This document shows positions 44,149-55,859 of a stretch of DNA of 64,000 bases, piece after piece. The DNA comes from Limnephilus marmoratus (lineage: Eukaryota; Arthropoda; Insecta; Trichoptera; Limnephilidae), in assembly GCA_917880885.1 (NCBI GenBank), contig OU862913.1, forward strand, positions 46,285,460 to 46,349,459, read 5' to 3'. The translations under genes were made by a program, and so were the position numbers. Position 1 is the first letter of the stretch. Each line of letters starts with the position of its first letter. The notes under the pieces were generated by a model. The model saw only the letters and a list, made by a program, of their open reading frames with translations, made no database searches and was not told where the DNA came from.

Positions 44149-44463
44149 TTACCCTTTGTGCTATGCATAAAAAATCTTGTCTTAAAAACGTTAGTTTTAC
44201 AATTAAAAATAATAAGAAATATAACACTTTCGGTTTTCGGTAAATTCAAATCAGTTGGATTATCAATAATTCCATATATCGAATGTTACACGTTGACGTA
44301 CTTCATGACAAAAAATGAGACAAAATCTTCCGTTTACAATACGACCGTATAATGAAATAAAATTACAATTAAATAATTCGACCATAACTATTGTAATGTC
44401 TTGTAATGTACATTATTATTCGTTTTTCCTTATAGAGAGAAACAAATAGCGCTGATAGTTTGC

Positions 44464-45440
44464 CAACCGACCCCAAGTCTTAAAACGACCGAACCCAAGT
44501 TCTAAAACTTAAGACCCCAAGTGTTAAAAGGATAATTTAAAAATAAAATCTTCCTTTGGCCGATGATTGATTCTTGTACAACAAAATTATTCTAAGTAAG
44601 AAACCAAAATTATAATCGGTTCCGTGCTGTAGGGCCGAATATATAACCGTCCCCAAGTCTTGAAACGACCGACCCCAAGTGTTAAAACGACAATTTTATT
44701 AAAAATTCTTCTTTTGGCAGATGCTTTGATTAATTCGTGTACAGACTATGATTCTTGGTAAGAATATAAAATTTTAGTCGGTTCGGTGCCATAGGGTCAA
44801 AGTTATGACCGACCCCAAGTCTTAAAACGACCGAACCCAAGCTCTAAAATGACTGACCCCAAGTGTTAACACGATGATTTAATTAATAATTCTTCTTTTA
44901 GCAGATTCTTTGATTGATTCGTATACAGACCATGATTCTTAGTAAGAATCCAAAATTTCAGTCGGTTTGCTCCACCTCGAAGTTTTGACCGACCACAAGT
45001 GTTAAAATATGTTTTTTTTTTAATTCTTCTTTTGCCATATTTTTCGGTTAATTCGAGTACATACCATGATTCTTGGAAAGAATCAAAAATTTCAGTCGGT
45101 TCGGTGCCATAGGGCCGAAGTAATGACCTACTCCAAGTCATAAAATGACCGAACCCAAGCTCTAAAATGACCGACCCCAAGTGTTAAAACGATGATTTAA
45201 AAAAAAATTCTTTTGCCATATTTTTTTATTGAATCGTGTAAAGACCATGGTTCTTAGAAACAATAAAAAATTTCAGTCGGTTCGGTGCCATAGAGCTGAA
45301 GTAATGACCAACTCCATGTCTTAAAACGACCGAACCCAAGCTCTTAAATGACCAACCCCAAGTAATAAAACGATGATTTTATTAAAAATTCTTCTTTTAG
45401 CAGATTCTTTGATTGACTCGTGATTCTTATTTTTATTTAG
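44464..45440. repeat. Satellite-like array, units about 180 bp
   Basis: About five to six degenerate units each containing GACCCCAAGT(C/G)TTAAAACGA, GACCGAACCCAAG, then ATTCTT.TTTTGGC and TCAGTCGGTTCGGTGCCATAG (given as separate words). Divergence between units is visible, so the array is old. Confidence 0.85.
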
Positions 45441-45470
45441 AAAAAAAATTGTTTTATTTAAAAAAAAAAT

Positions 45471-45830
45471 CTTTCATACAAACCTTCTCCTAACAATAAC
45501 GAACACAACAAAAAAAGAATTATCCAATTTGGTGCAGTCGTTCATAAGTTATGCGAGTACATACATTTCGGCGATTCATTTTTATTAATTTCTTTCATAC
45601 AAACCTTCTCCTAACAATAACGAACACAACAAAAAAAGAATTATCCAATTTGGTGCAGTCGTTCATAAGTTATGCGAGTACATACATTTCGGCGATTCAT
45701 TTTTATTAATTTCTTTCATACAAACCTTCTCCTAACAATAACGAACACAACAAAAAAAGAATTATCCAATTTGGTGCAGTCGTTCATAAGTTATGCGCGT
45801 ACATACATTTCGGCGATTCATTTTTATTAA
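45471..45830. repeat. 121-bp tandem repeat, three units
   Basis: Units start with CTTTCATACAAACC at 45471, 45592 and 45713 and are almost identical. Each contains ATTATCCAATTTGGTGCAGTC, resembling the tail of a LINE or Helitron, so tandem growth of a transposon end is likely. Confidence 0.9.
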
Positions 45831-45927
45831 TAATAATAAAGATAAGAATATTATATAATTGGATTTTGTTGAAATCAACGCAGATAAGACGAAAGATACG
45901 CGAATAAAAACATAAAATAAAATACAT

Positions 45928-45977
45928 TAGGTCACTATGAAACAGGCAGCTGCCTAGTATGGTGACCTAATGTATCT
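45928..45977. repeat. Near-perfect palindrome, dispersed hairpin repeat
   Basis: ACATTAGGTCAC at the left pairs with GTGACCTAATGT at the right, with AGGCAGCTGCCT at the centre. A degenerate copy is at 7200-7262. Confidence 0.8.
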
Positions 45978-46199
45978 TCTCAAGTAAATGTATTAATTAT
46001 GTAACATCTACTTAAAAATAAATAAAATTTAAGGTGATTTACCAAGGGTAATTCTTTTATTAAAAAAAATAATATTTTAAATATTTCGCCAACGTCGAAA
46101 AATGTTATGTTACACAGATAGATAAAAATTATAAAATAAAATAGATAACCTCGAGACGGAATGTCTTAAACAAATTAATATGTCTGTATTCCAATCAGT

Positions 46200-47460
46200 A
46201 ACAATAAACGATATACGAAATATTAATAATGACCAAAGTGATGAAAAAAAAATTTAACCATGCGGAATCAGAATAAATTCTAGGAAATCAAAAGTTTCCG
46301 CAATTTTCAATAGTATCTGCCTCGGAAATTAATGACTTCGGTATTTGGTTTGACACAAAACTCAACTTTATCAAGCATATAGAAATAATAACCAATAAAG
46401 CGTTGAAAATTTTGGGATTTATTTTAAAGGTATCTAGTGATTTCAATAATGTCAATACTGTAAAAAACATTATTTATGTTACTAGTAAGGAGTCATATAG
46501 AGTACAATTCCACGGTTTGGTCTCCAAATTATGAGGTTCATTCACATGCGATTGAAAGAATCCAAAGTCATTTTTTATGATGTGTAAATTTAAAAATGGG
46601 CATTTCTAGTGAATGCCTAAATTACGATAACATTCTTTGTTCATTAAATTTAATAAAATTATTTGATCGTAGAATCATTTCCGATTTAACCTGTTTGTAT
46701 TAAATCATTAATTCATTGTTTGATACCCCTGATTCATTATATGAAATCTCTTTTCATACTCCAGGCAGGTCAGGCAGTTACAAGACAGTACCTACCATAT
46801 TATTGTAGCAATTCGACATCGACATCCCAATATTACACTCCTAAGCGACGGATTCAAAACCTAGGAAACAAATACTCCGATGTTTTTTTATATATTTAGT
46901 ACATCAATTTTAATATATGAACAGTGTTTAAAACACATTCCGACAATATAGAAAGGTTACAGCACAACTTTCTAAGATTTATTAACTTTAAGCTAAATAT
47001 TCCAATTCAAAATATTAACTATGTCCTTTTGATGAAACAACTCAACTTAATTACGCTGGAGGTGGATCATCTCTGACCTTGTACTGTTAAATAAAATCAT
47101 TAATAATTGCATTGACAACCCTGAAATTCTCGCCAAAATAAAATTTTACGTACCGACCAGAAATACGAGGCAAAGTGCTATTTTCTTCTATGACAATTTT
47201 AAAACAAACTATGAGGCTCATATACCTATAAATAGATTACATCATTTTGACAATAAATTTGGTAATATTGTAGACATGTTTGCAGATTCCGTATTAGTTA
47301 TAAAACGAAGTATTTATAATTACTTTAATGAAATGTATGATTTTAATTTTAATTTTTTTACTATTAATATAATCAATATACATATAAACAGTAAAAAATA
47401 AAAATTAATGTAATCATTATTGCCCAACTATTATTACCTAACTTTGTAAAAGCCCACTAG
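46200..47460 (+). pseudogene. LINE ORF2 C-terminal relic
   Basis: Broken frames read FGIWFDTKLNFIKHIEI, ALKILGFILKVSSDF, later FLRFINFKLNIPIQNINY, KIKFYVPTRNTRQSAIFF and NYEAHIPINRLHHFDNK, the order seen after the palm domain in jockey-type ORF2. Many stops and shifts; the polymerase core is absent. Confidence 0.7.
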
Positions 47461-47649
47461 GGCGTGCATAAATAAATAAAATACCTTATTGAAGTTTTTT
47501 TCATCAAGTAGGGGAATATTTTGATGAAGCTATTTAAATTGACTAACACATTAAAAGTATTTTGTCGGCTGAAAGAAAAAAAAACTATTTTGGATTTTTA
47601 ATATTTTGTACCTACATACTGTGTGAATCAAATTCAATAATATTAATAT

Positions 47650-48373
47650 TTATTAAAGGAAAACAATCACTTTGTTTGTAACCACGATTTATTGATTTAA
47701 TTTTTATTTACCGACCGGTTTCGCTTAATACAAGCATCCTCAGGGTATAAAATTAAAACTGATGAAAAAATACATTGTGTGAGCTTATATATGTATACAT
47801 ACAGACAGAGACAAAACATAATATAAAGTAAGAGTGAGAGAGTGTAATTAACATCCTACACAGTGATAGAGAGAAAGAGACGGGTATATCTAATGAATAA
47901 TTACATTATATCTACCGGGACAAAACGTCATTTGAACAGGTGATTAAGGAATAAAGTGGCTACGGGTTTTTTTACTTTATGGGAAATATTCCCAATATCG
48001 GACTGTTGGACACATTTAACTGATTATTAAGGATTTGGGTTTTTGTTTTAACGGCTTTCTTTATTTCGAGTGCTTCTAAATTATTAAGCCTGTTACCATG
48101 ACCATTTCTGTGTAAAATCTTAACACCGGTGTTTTGATTGAAGGTATGATCTTTATCAATAAGGTGATTAGCGAATTCCGAAAATCCATTATTATTTAAG
48201 CATCTAAGATGCTCTTTGATTCTAATATTGACATTACGCGTCGTTTTACCTACATAAAATGATGAACAATCATTACAATCTAATTTATATATTCCGGAAT
48301 GACTTAGTTTTTCGTCCTTATCTTTCGAATTAATTAAAAAAATAAATAAATAAATAAACAATAATATTGTCAA
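47650..48373 (-). pseudogene. Penelope-like element 3' part: GIY-YIG endonuclease and terminal repeat
   Basis: About 115 codons (minus, to stop near 47972) carry the GIY-YIG nuclease layout: SGIYKLDCNDCSSFYVGKT, R..IRIKEH and a C-terminal NVSNSPILGIFPIK. The reverse transcriptase is missing: upstream sequence turns into an A/T simple repeat at about 48320. Downstream, at about 47755 to 47712 on the minus strand, CTGAGGA, stem GCTT-GTATT-AAGC and GAAAC form a hammerhead core, as known for Penelope terminal repeats. The C-terminal coding end is shared with the elements at 1621-2079 and 33658-33932. Confidence 0.82.
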
Positions 48374-48586
48374 ACCACAAAGTGACTGCTTTCTACCAAA
48401 ATATATTAATATTTTATATTATTTTTTGTGCAAGTGTTGAAAACAGTCGTTTCCTGCACTATTTACGAGTATAATTTTGTTAAATTGTTATATGTATGGA
48501 AAAGCCTAAATAGGCGTAAATAAAAAAAGTAATGATATTAATTTTGAGTCTTATGCAGAAGTCCAATCTTTCAAATCAAGAATCCG

Positions 48587-51500
48587 CTAGTTTCGAGCTA
48601 AGTGAGTCCGCATGTGTCTTCGCAAGGAAAACTTTACTGAGGTCGAATAATTGCACACAGAACATGAAAAAGGTTTTATTCCACTGTGAGTTAGCAAGTG
48701 GCGTTTCAGATGTCCCTTTGTAGAACATGAAAAGTTGCAGTCTGAACAAGAAAATGGTTTTTCTTCACTGTGAATAGGAATGTGTTTCTTCAAATCTCCT
48801 TTTTGATAACATGAATAGTTGCAGTCGGGACATGAAAAGGGTTTAACTCCACTGTGAGCCAGTATGTGAATTTTTAGATGTCCCTTTGTAGAACATGAAA
48901 ACTTGCAATCCGAACACGAAAAAGATTTTTGTCCACTATGGGTAAACATGTGAGTTTTTAAATGTCCCTTTTGGGAACACATATAGTTGCAGTCAGGACA
49001 TGAAAAAGGTTTAATTCCATTGTGGGTAAACATGTGAAGTTTTAGATGTCCTTTTGTGGTACATGAAAATGTGCAGTTGGAACATGAAAACGGCTTTTCT
49101 CCACTGTGGGCAAACATGTGACTTTTAAGATTTCCCTTTGTGGAACATGAATAGTTGCAGTCGGGACAAGAAAAAGGTTTTTCTCCAGTGTGTGTAAACT
49201 TGTGAATTTTTAGTTGTCCTTTTGTAAAACATGTGTAGCTGCAGTCAGGACATGAGAAAGGTTTTTCTCTACCGTGAGTCAGCAAATGCCTATTTAGACT
49301 TCCCTTCGTAGAACATGAAAAGTTGCAGTCTAAACATGAAAATTTTTTCTCCCCACTGTGGGTAAGCATGTGACTTTTTAGATGGCTCATTGTAGAACAT
49401 GAATATTTACAGTCGGAACACGAAAAGGGTTTTTCTCCAGTGTGTGTCAGCATGTGACTTTTTAGATTTCCCATTCTAGAAAATGAATGTTTACACTCGG
49501 AACACGTAAAAGGTTTTTCTCCAGTATGGGTGCGGAAGTGCAATTCCAATGTTGACCTACGAGGGCAGGAGTATTGACAATGTGGACAAGAGTATCGTTT
49601 TTCTCCTGGGTGCGTATTGAGGTTTGTAAATAAGTCTGAAAAGGATTACAGATAAAGTTTAATAAGTATAAGTACAGAAAATTCACAAAAAATGTTAAAG
49701 ATCAGGAAAGAATTCTTCACCTGCTTTCTGGGTAATTTTTTCAGAGAGCTCTGAACCTTCCTTTTTAACACCCGGGATGTCTACGTCGATTTCCTTAAAG
49801 GAAAATATCTCTCCACCCTTTTTTTGGATATCTTGTATAGCCTTGGTGGGAACAGTCTCCACAGTAATGCAAACTGAAAAAAAAACAATCAAATAACAAA
49901 TACATATAATAATAAATGTAAACAATTGGTAAATTTCCTAGATAGTAATAAAATACTACACAAAAACCAGTTTCGTTTTATTAAATCACTCAGCACACAA
50001 GATACCATTTCTAACGTAACTTCATACATTTACGAATCATTAGAAAAAAGGTAAAAAATGTTCTGGTATATTTATTGACCTCAGAAAGGCATTCGATAGC
50101 ATATTCCATGAGATGCTATTAAAATAAATATATATTGGTTTAAAAGGCAACGCGATTAAATGGATCACCAACTACTTAAAAAAACCGCCCTCAGGTGGTA
50201 AAAATCAATCGTGTTAATAGTGATGAAGAGATTTCGAGCTTTGGAATCCCCCAAGGTACAGCGCTTGGACCAATCCTATTTACCATATATGTAAACGATA
50301 TATTTTTTCAACATCTACATGGTCAAATTACATCATACGCCGACGATACAGTATTAAATAACTATTAAATAAGTGAAAACACTTGGGAAAATGTAGAATT
50401 AAAGGCCACAGAAGACATCAATACGCTTAAGAATTTTTTTCGACACTAATTTACTATCACTAAATAGTGAAAAGACATGTAATTCCATTTGCAATCCATC
50501 CAAACGACGCTCCCAAAAATTTTAACATTGTCATACACGATAATACTAAAATTCATTGCCAAAATTATTGCAAATCAAACTGTACAATATTAAAAACAAC
50601 AAATAAAATTAAATATATCGGAATAATTATTGATAAAAATCTGAAATGGAAGGATCAAATATGTCAAGTAGTAAACAAAATCAGAAAATTAATATATACA
50701 TATATATATATTTTTTTTTTTTTAAGAATTAGAAATTTTCTGTCGATCGAGAGAAACTGGCTGAGGGAGGTCTTTTAACCTCTACAGCTAGAATCTCTCG
50801 ACCCATCGCCTTACACCGCAGTTGGATGGATTCATAAGTTCGTTACTCCTGGAAAAACTGACCCCCAGATTTCTACCCATCCCTAATACCTATTTCATTC
50901 CCAGAATTTCCTCTCCTTCGTTTCCTTAAAAACACCATCCACACATCACCACCCATAGTTAAGTGTTGCTTTTTAACCTCAATTATATTATTAAGGCCTC
51001 AATTATATTGAGCGAGTTTACAAGCTACTATCTACTAAGTTTAAAAGCGGGTGAATCGGCGAGTGAGATTATCTTGATGGCACAGAAAACTGTCCACAAA
51101 TTTCCTTTACTAAAGTTGTTGGTATGCGCCTGGTCATACAAGAATGCAGTTTGAGCGTGGATAAGCTCTGTTCCCAACTTTATAATTCATACAAAATGTT
51201 TTTTGAAGTAAAACTTCTTTACGCACGCTCGACTCGGGGGGTAAGCTGGTGAATGCGTTACGAAAAGTGATGATTGTTACGAAAAATGTCATGCGAACGG
51301 TAATCGATGCGAACGGTAATCGATGCGAACGGTGATCGATTGCTAAGCGAACGGTCGGGCCTTTACGCACGCTTGACTTGGGGAGTGATAAGGGTAAGGG
51401 TAAGGAGAAGGATAAGGATAGGTATAGGGATAGGTATAGGGAAGGGAGTAAGGATAAGGATAAGGATAGGGATAGGTATAGGGATAACGGTAAGGATAGG

Positions 51501-54500
51501 TATAGGGATAGGTATAGGGATAGGTATAAGGATGGGAGCAAGGATAGGATAAGGATAGGGATAGGGGTGCGGATGGGGATGGGGATGGGATGGGGATGGG
51601 GATGGGGATGGGGATGGGGATGGGAATGGGGATGGGGATTGGGATGGTAATGGGGATGGGGATGGGGATGGGGATGGGGATGGGGATTGGGATGGTAATG
51701 GGGATGGTAATGGGGATGGGGATGGGGATGGGGGTGGGGATGGGGATGGGGATGGGGATGGGGATGGGGATGGGGATGGGGATGGGGATGGGGATGGGGA
51801 TGGGGATGGGGATGGGGATGGGGATGGGGATGGGGATGGGGATGGGGATGGGGATGGGGATGGGGATGGGGATGGGGATGGGGATGGGGATGGGGATGGG
51901 GATGGGGATGGGGATGGGGATGGGGATGGGGATGGGGATGGGGATGGGGATGGGGATGGGGATGGGGATGGGGATGGGGATGGGGATGGGGATGGGGATG
52001 GGGATGGGGATGGGGATGGGGATGAGGAAGGGGATGGCTAACGAAACACAATGCCACGCCATTACCCAACCTTTAAAATCAACGCCATCTATTAAATCAA
52101 ATCCACACCGCTCGCTTGCCAGCCCGCTGCCAGCTTGCCAGCCATCAGCTATCTATTGGTCGCATGAAAATGCGTTGCTCGGTTTAAATGATCTAAGCGT
52201 ACAGACAGCGGGAGCGACTTATTTTAATTCTATGTAAAGATTATCAAGGAATTTTGGCTTACCCTCCGTTTGGTGAATTCCTTCGGACGGCTCAAAGTAT
52301 TCCTTCTTAATACCAGGAACTTCGATATCAATTTTGGTATTAGTAATTTCCTTTGCTTTAATAATGGTGACTCCGTCTAGATTTGAAGGCTCCGTTGAAC
52401 TCAATCCATCTGTTAAAAGAAAATACAAAATGGAACCAATAAACGGGTTGACACAATCGTAAAACATTACGAAAAATATAATCAATGTTTTTTTAGTGAC
52501 TTTATTTGACATGCTCTCGGTCGCATGGTGCATTAAGGTGTGTCGTTTAAAAAAAAACGATTGTGTTTAAGACCACACGACAGAAGTAAAACTTTACTAA
52601 CTTATGAAAGAACATATGACATTGGGGTGACCTACGACCTTGGGGTGACCTACGACCTTGGGGTGACCTACGACCTTGGGGTGACATACGACCTTGGGGT
52701 ATCCTACGACATTGGATGACCTACGAACTTGGGGTGACCAAAGACCTTGAATGACCTACGACCTTGGGGTGACCTACAAACTTGAATGATCTATGATCTT
52801 GGGGTGACCTACGACCTTTTTTATATCAAGGGGTTATTTCTAGTGTATTTATTGGATAACTAACACACCTGCCACAGGTCACCCCAAGTGGTTCGCTACG
52901 TTTCGCTAATTAACAGGGGTGCCCGGGTTCATAGGGTGAGGTTATCCGGGTCTTGGCAGCGGATACGTCTGCCCACCAGCTGCATGGCAGGCCCGATCGG
53001 GAGAGAATGGTTGAGGGAGTCCCTTTGACTTCTACAACCGTACTCTCTGCACCGCAGTGGGAGGGATGGATTCGTCCGTCACTCCTGGACACACTGACCC
53101 CCAGATTCCTGCCCACCTCTAATAATACCCTTTCATACCCAGAACTTATTCTCCTTCCCTATCCTAAAAAGACCCTCCACACAGCATTCCCAAAGATGAT
53201 ATAGGCCCTGAGGGGAATATTTTACTCAAGGCCTCCTGTGTGGAGCTAATGTAAAAAAAGAAAGTATATTATATTAGGTCCTTACATATTATGTAATTGG
53301 CGTTTTGCCGTACTGGCAACTTTGATCTCAAATATCTTCTCTTTGGTTAGGAATTCCAAATACAAATTTATACAGCTATTTACTCATGTATTTGTGTGTT
53401 CGAAAATTAAAATTCATTTGTTTTTTGCTTAATTGTTTTTTTTTCTTTGCGTCACTTAGTTTACAAAATGGAAAACTTTTCTTTGCATCACTTAGTTAAA
53501 AAATGGAAAACAAATACCGAAATTTGATACTTTAAGGGTTTTGCTGGTATTTGAATACACTGCCTTGAGATAATTTGAAATATATTCATATATTTTTTAA
53601 ATAAATAAATCAAAATATTCCCTCTTTTTCTTGATTTATTTAAAAATTGTTATTTTTTAATGGTTTATCTAACATTTTTTAAAGATTTAATTAATAAGGG
53701 TGGGTTTTTTTCTATTATGTGAAATTTCAATTTCAATCCGGAGGAAGAAGATGATGTCCAAATCTCCAAATATTATTAAAAAAAATATCTTCATTTAACA
53801 CCCTTTTATCACTATTAGACAAATCAAAACAAGAAGCTCGAAGTTTAAGTCAACTTTAATAGAACGGGTCGTTCCACCGAACCGTTTTTCTAAAAAAAAC
53901 GACTTTGGGGTGGAATGCTCTACCGGTATCTACTTACTTACACAATGTAGACATCTTCAAGGTCCGAATTAATAACAATAATAATGTATCTATATATATG
54001 TTTGCTTAGGTATATTATTAATTTATTTTTTTAAATTTTTTAAAATTTTTCCACACAGGAGGCCCTGAGGAAAATAGACGTCCTTAGAGCCAATGTCATC
54101 TTCGGGGATGCTGTGTGGAGGGTTTTTTTAAGGAAAGGAAGGAGAGGAGAGTTCTGGGAAGGAAAAGGGTTTAAGGGGCGGGCAGGAATCTGGGGTTTAG
54201 TGTGTCCTGGTCATTTGCCTCCAAGACCTCTACAAACCTTACCCCATGAACCCGGGCACCCCAGCTAAATCACCAAACGTAGCGAACCACTTGGGGTGAC
54301 CTAATCGATGAAAATATCTACTTCTGTACACTTTACGAGTTCTTATCATATAGTCGAAACATTTGGGTCAGAGGACTAAAATAAGGGAAACCATTTTTAA
54401 ATGTATTCAGGTGTAACATGTAATGAAATATTAAACAATGGGAATTTGGAAAATTTATGATAAAGTATGGACAAGCCGCCACATGCCACTACCATTTAAA

Positions 54501-55845
54501 TAGGCATAAAATTTGAAAAGTTAACTACTTTTTAACTTAATTACCACAAGAACCATCGGTTTCGGTCGGGATAGACGGAAAAATATGCATTAAAGTTCGA
54601 TTTTCATTAAAAGTTTAAAAATCACCATCTCCATTACGACCATGTTTTTTTGTATGGATTTGACATTTGCGAAGTTTCGTTTCAAACTAAAAACGCACGA
54701 ATTACTTAATTTACCTAAACTAAGAACCTAATAACCTATTTTGTGTTCGTAAATAGTTGTTTCTTTTAATAATTGTTGAAATGAAGTAGGTATAATTTCC
54801 GTAATCTGTGCATAAAAAATGCGGCGGCTTATCCATAAATTAATGAATTTATTACTATATTGGTAATACATAATGAAGTATCAAGATAGCCGTGAATTAT
54901 TTTATGTAAAAATATTAGATCAGTCTTCTAATTTTAAGTGCATTATTGGGAGAAATGCAGATCCTGCCAATGTCTGGGAATTTAATAAAAATACACTTTT
55001 TAGATGATAAAAGTGTGGAGAAGATGAATAAAAAATAAATTTAGGCGCGCTCGGCAAAATTGAGGGAGATACAGAGGTTCAAAGTATTTAAAATTTCACT
55101 TCGCGAACTGATATTATGACAGCCCGCCCGCCCGCCATTTTATCAATTGTCACTATTATGTTGGTATCCCTGACCTGATGCAAACAACAGCTAGACAGCT
55201 AAACAAGGTTTGTGATACGAAAGAAAAAGCCCCTTTATAACGCCTACTCGCGTCAAGGCAAGAAAAACATCCCAGTTTTTAAGTAGTTTAGCGGCTACGC
55301 CAGGTTTGTGTAACATGGTTTGTGATTCTGGCTTACTAGGTATTAATTCTGTTTTTCATATTACGCGTCTTATCATTTATCCCACGAAGTCGGCTACAAT
55401 CGTATCTAGGTTTGTATTAGGTCTGGGATACCAACATAAACAGTGAAAAAATGGCGAACGGACTGTCATAATATCAGTTCGCGAAGTGAAGTTTTAAAAA
55501 CTTTGAACGGCTGTATCTCCCTCAATTTTGCCGAGCGCGCCTTAATTTATTTTTTATTAATCCACACTTTTCTCATCTAAAAAGTGCCTTTTTATTAAAT
55601 TCCCAGACGTTGGCAGGATCTGCATTTCACCCGTATTATTATTTAAACCTGCAGTTTTTTTATTGTATATTGCTTCTGTATACATGTACTAAAAAAGACG
55701 ATGACATACCTGAATTATTTTCTGAAATGAATTCCGGACATTCTTTTTTGATAAAAGTGTAGTCGATATCGATTTCTGTAAGAATAACAGCAACATTTTC
55801 TTCCACACTTGTGCCCGGTTCTAACTTAATGGCGGTGGAATCCAT
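48587..55845 (-). CDS. C2H2 zinc-finger gene 2, four exons, twelve fingers
   Basis: Exons (minus): 55845-55710 (ATG), 52409-52263, 49873-49721, 49635-48587. All three introns are phase 1 with consensus AG/GT ends; total 1485 nt, about 494 aa. Exons 1-3 each encode about 45-51 residues with psi-K-x-E words (IKLE, IKKE, VKKE) near an Ile/Asp/Glu-rich core; exon 3 is 153 nt like exon 2 of gene 1, and both contain TVETVP- or VETVP-type starts. Exon 4 has twelve C-x2-C-x12-H-x3-H fingers, most with the extra Cys of the CNYSC type and T/SGEKPFSC linkers, ending LARN. No defect is seen, so this is the better-preserved paralogue. Introns hold a (GGGGAT)n array, LINE/SINE remnants and a foldback element. 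Likely a nuclear DNA-binding regulator; target unknown. Confidence 0.87.
49950..50715 (+). pseudogene. Decayed reverse transcriptase in intron 2 of zinc-finger gene 2
   Basis: Shifting frames show [40 protein letters not shown] and [17 protein letters not shown], close to the LINE at 20.3-22.7 kb. Several stops and shifts; endonuclease and C-terminus are gone. Confidence 0.8.
50745..50960 (+). mobile_element. LINE-tailed SINE, fragment
   Basis: Shares GGCTGAGGGAGGTCTTTTAACC, CACCGCAGTTGGATGGAT (as separate words) and CACTCCTGGA-like segments with the copy at 52870-53262, and stops in the CCATCCACACA part of the tail. Confidence 0.6.
51230..51380. repeat. Short tandem GATGCGAACGGTAATC units
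   Basis: Three copies of a 16-17-bp word around 51296-51345, next to the large G-rich array. Confidence 0.7.
51380..52030. repeat. Long G-rich array: (GGATAAGG)n-type then (GGGGAT)n
   Basis: 51380-51560 is a degenerate GGATAGGTATAG/GGATAAGG array. 51565-52027 is almost pure GGGGAT hexamers, about 75 units with a few GGTAAT interruptions. The plus strand can form G-quadruplexes throughout. As it lies in intron 2 of a minus-strand gene, the G-rich strand is the transcribed template and the RNA would be (AUCCCC)n. The long frames it gives on both strands are artefacts. Confidence 0.95.
52610..52820. repeat. 18-bp minisatellite (GACCTACGACCTTGGGGT)n
   Basis: About eleven units, some shortened, between exon 1 and exon 2 of zinc-finger gene 2. 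The word CACCCCAAG just after it (52878) belongs to the SINE start, so the array may have grown from the SINE edge. Confidence 0.9.
52870..53262 (+). mobile_element. LINE-tailed SINE, full copy
   Basis: Starts near TCACCCCAAGTGGTTCGCTAC and ends with GACCCTCCACACAGC, GGCCTCCTGTGTGGAGCTAATG plus A tract (separate words), the 3' tail of the LINE at 39.3-41.1 kb. The body contains GGTTGAGGGAG and GCACCGCAGTGGGAGGGATGG and no open frame of note. A shared tail lets the LINE enzyme copy it. Confidence 0.75.
53263..54040. other. Intron stretch, nothing recognised
   Basis: A+T-rich; no element boundaries or coding signal seen. Confidence 0.45.
54045..54300 (-). mobile_element. LINE-tailed SINE, inverted copy
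   Basis: Begins at the left with the tail (CCACACAGGAGGCCCTGAGG) and ends with GTAGCGAACCACTTGGGGTGA (20 and 21-mer trimmed here to their cores), the complement of the start of the copy at 52870. The middle of the body is partly deleted. Confidence 0.72.
54305..54940. other. Intron stretch, nothing recognised
   Basis: A+T-rich; no feature. Confidence 0.45.
54948..55632. mobile_element. Foldback element in intron 1 of zinc-finger gene 2
   Basis: Long inverted arms (54948-55172 and 55420-55632) start GGG.GAAATGCAGATCC; the flanks GCATTATT and GTATTATT (54940-54947, 55633-55640) agree at 7 of 8 bases. The loop (about 55200-55330) contains the complement of ACAAACCATGTTACACAAACC and TAGCCGCTAAACTACTT, the unit repeated in tandem inside the unrelated-armed foldback element at 59140-60851. 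Confidence 0.82.
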
Positions 55846-55859
55846 GCTTTTTTGGAAGG

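Noticed and set aside
45471..45830. CRISPR-like array of regular repeats
   Set aside because: The units are contiguous 121-bp tandem repeats without spacers, in a eukaryotic sequence. The same applies to the 56-bp array at 1-350.
51134..52237. Long frames of alternating Pro-His, Pro-Ile or Met-Gly on both strands
   Set aside because: They are translations of the GGGGAT hexamer array in different frames; no start context, no non-repeat domain.
53260..54940. Additional leader exon of zinc-finger gene 2
   Set aside because: I looked for another phase-1 exon with a psi-K-x-E core between exons 1 and 2 and found none.
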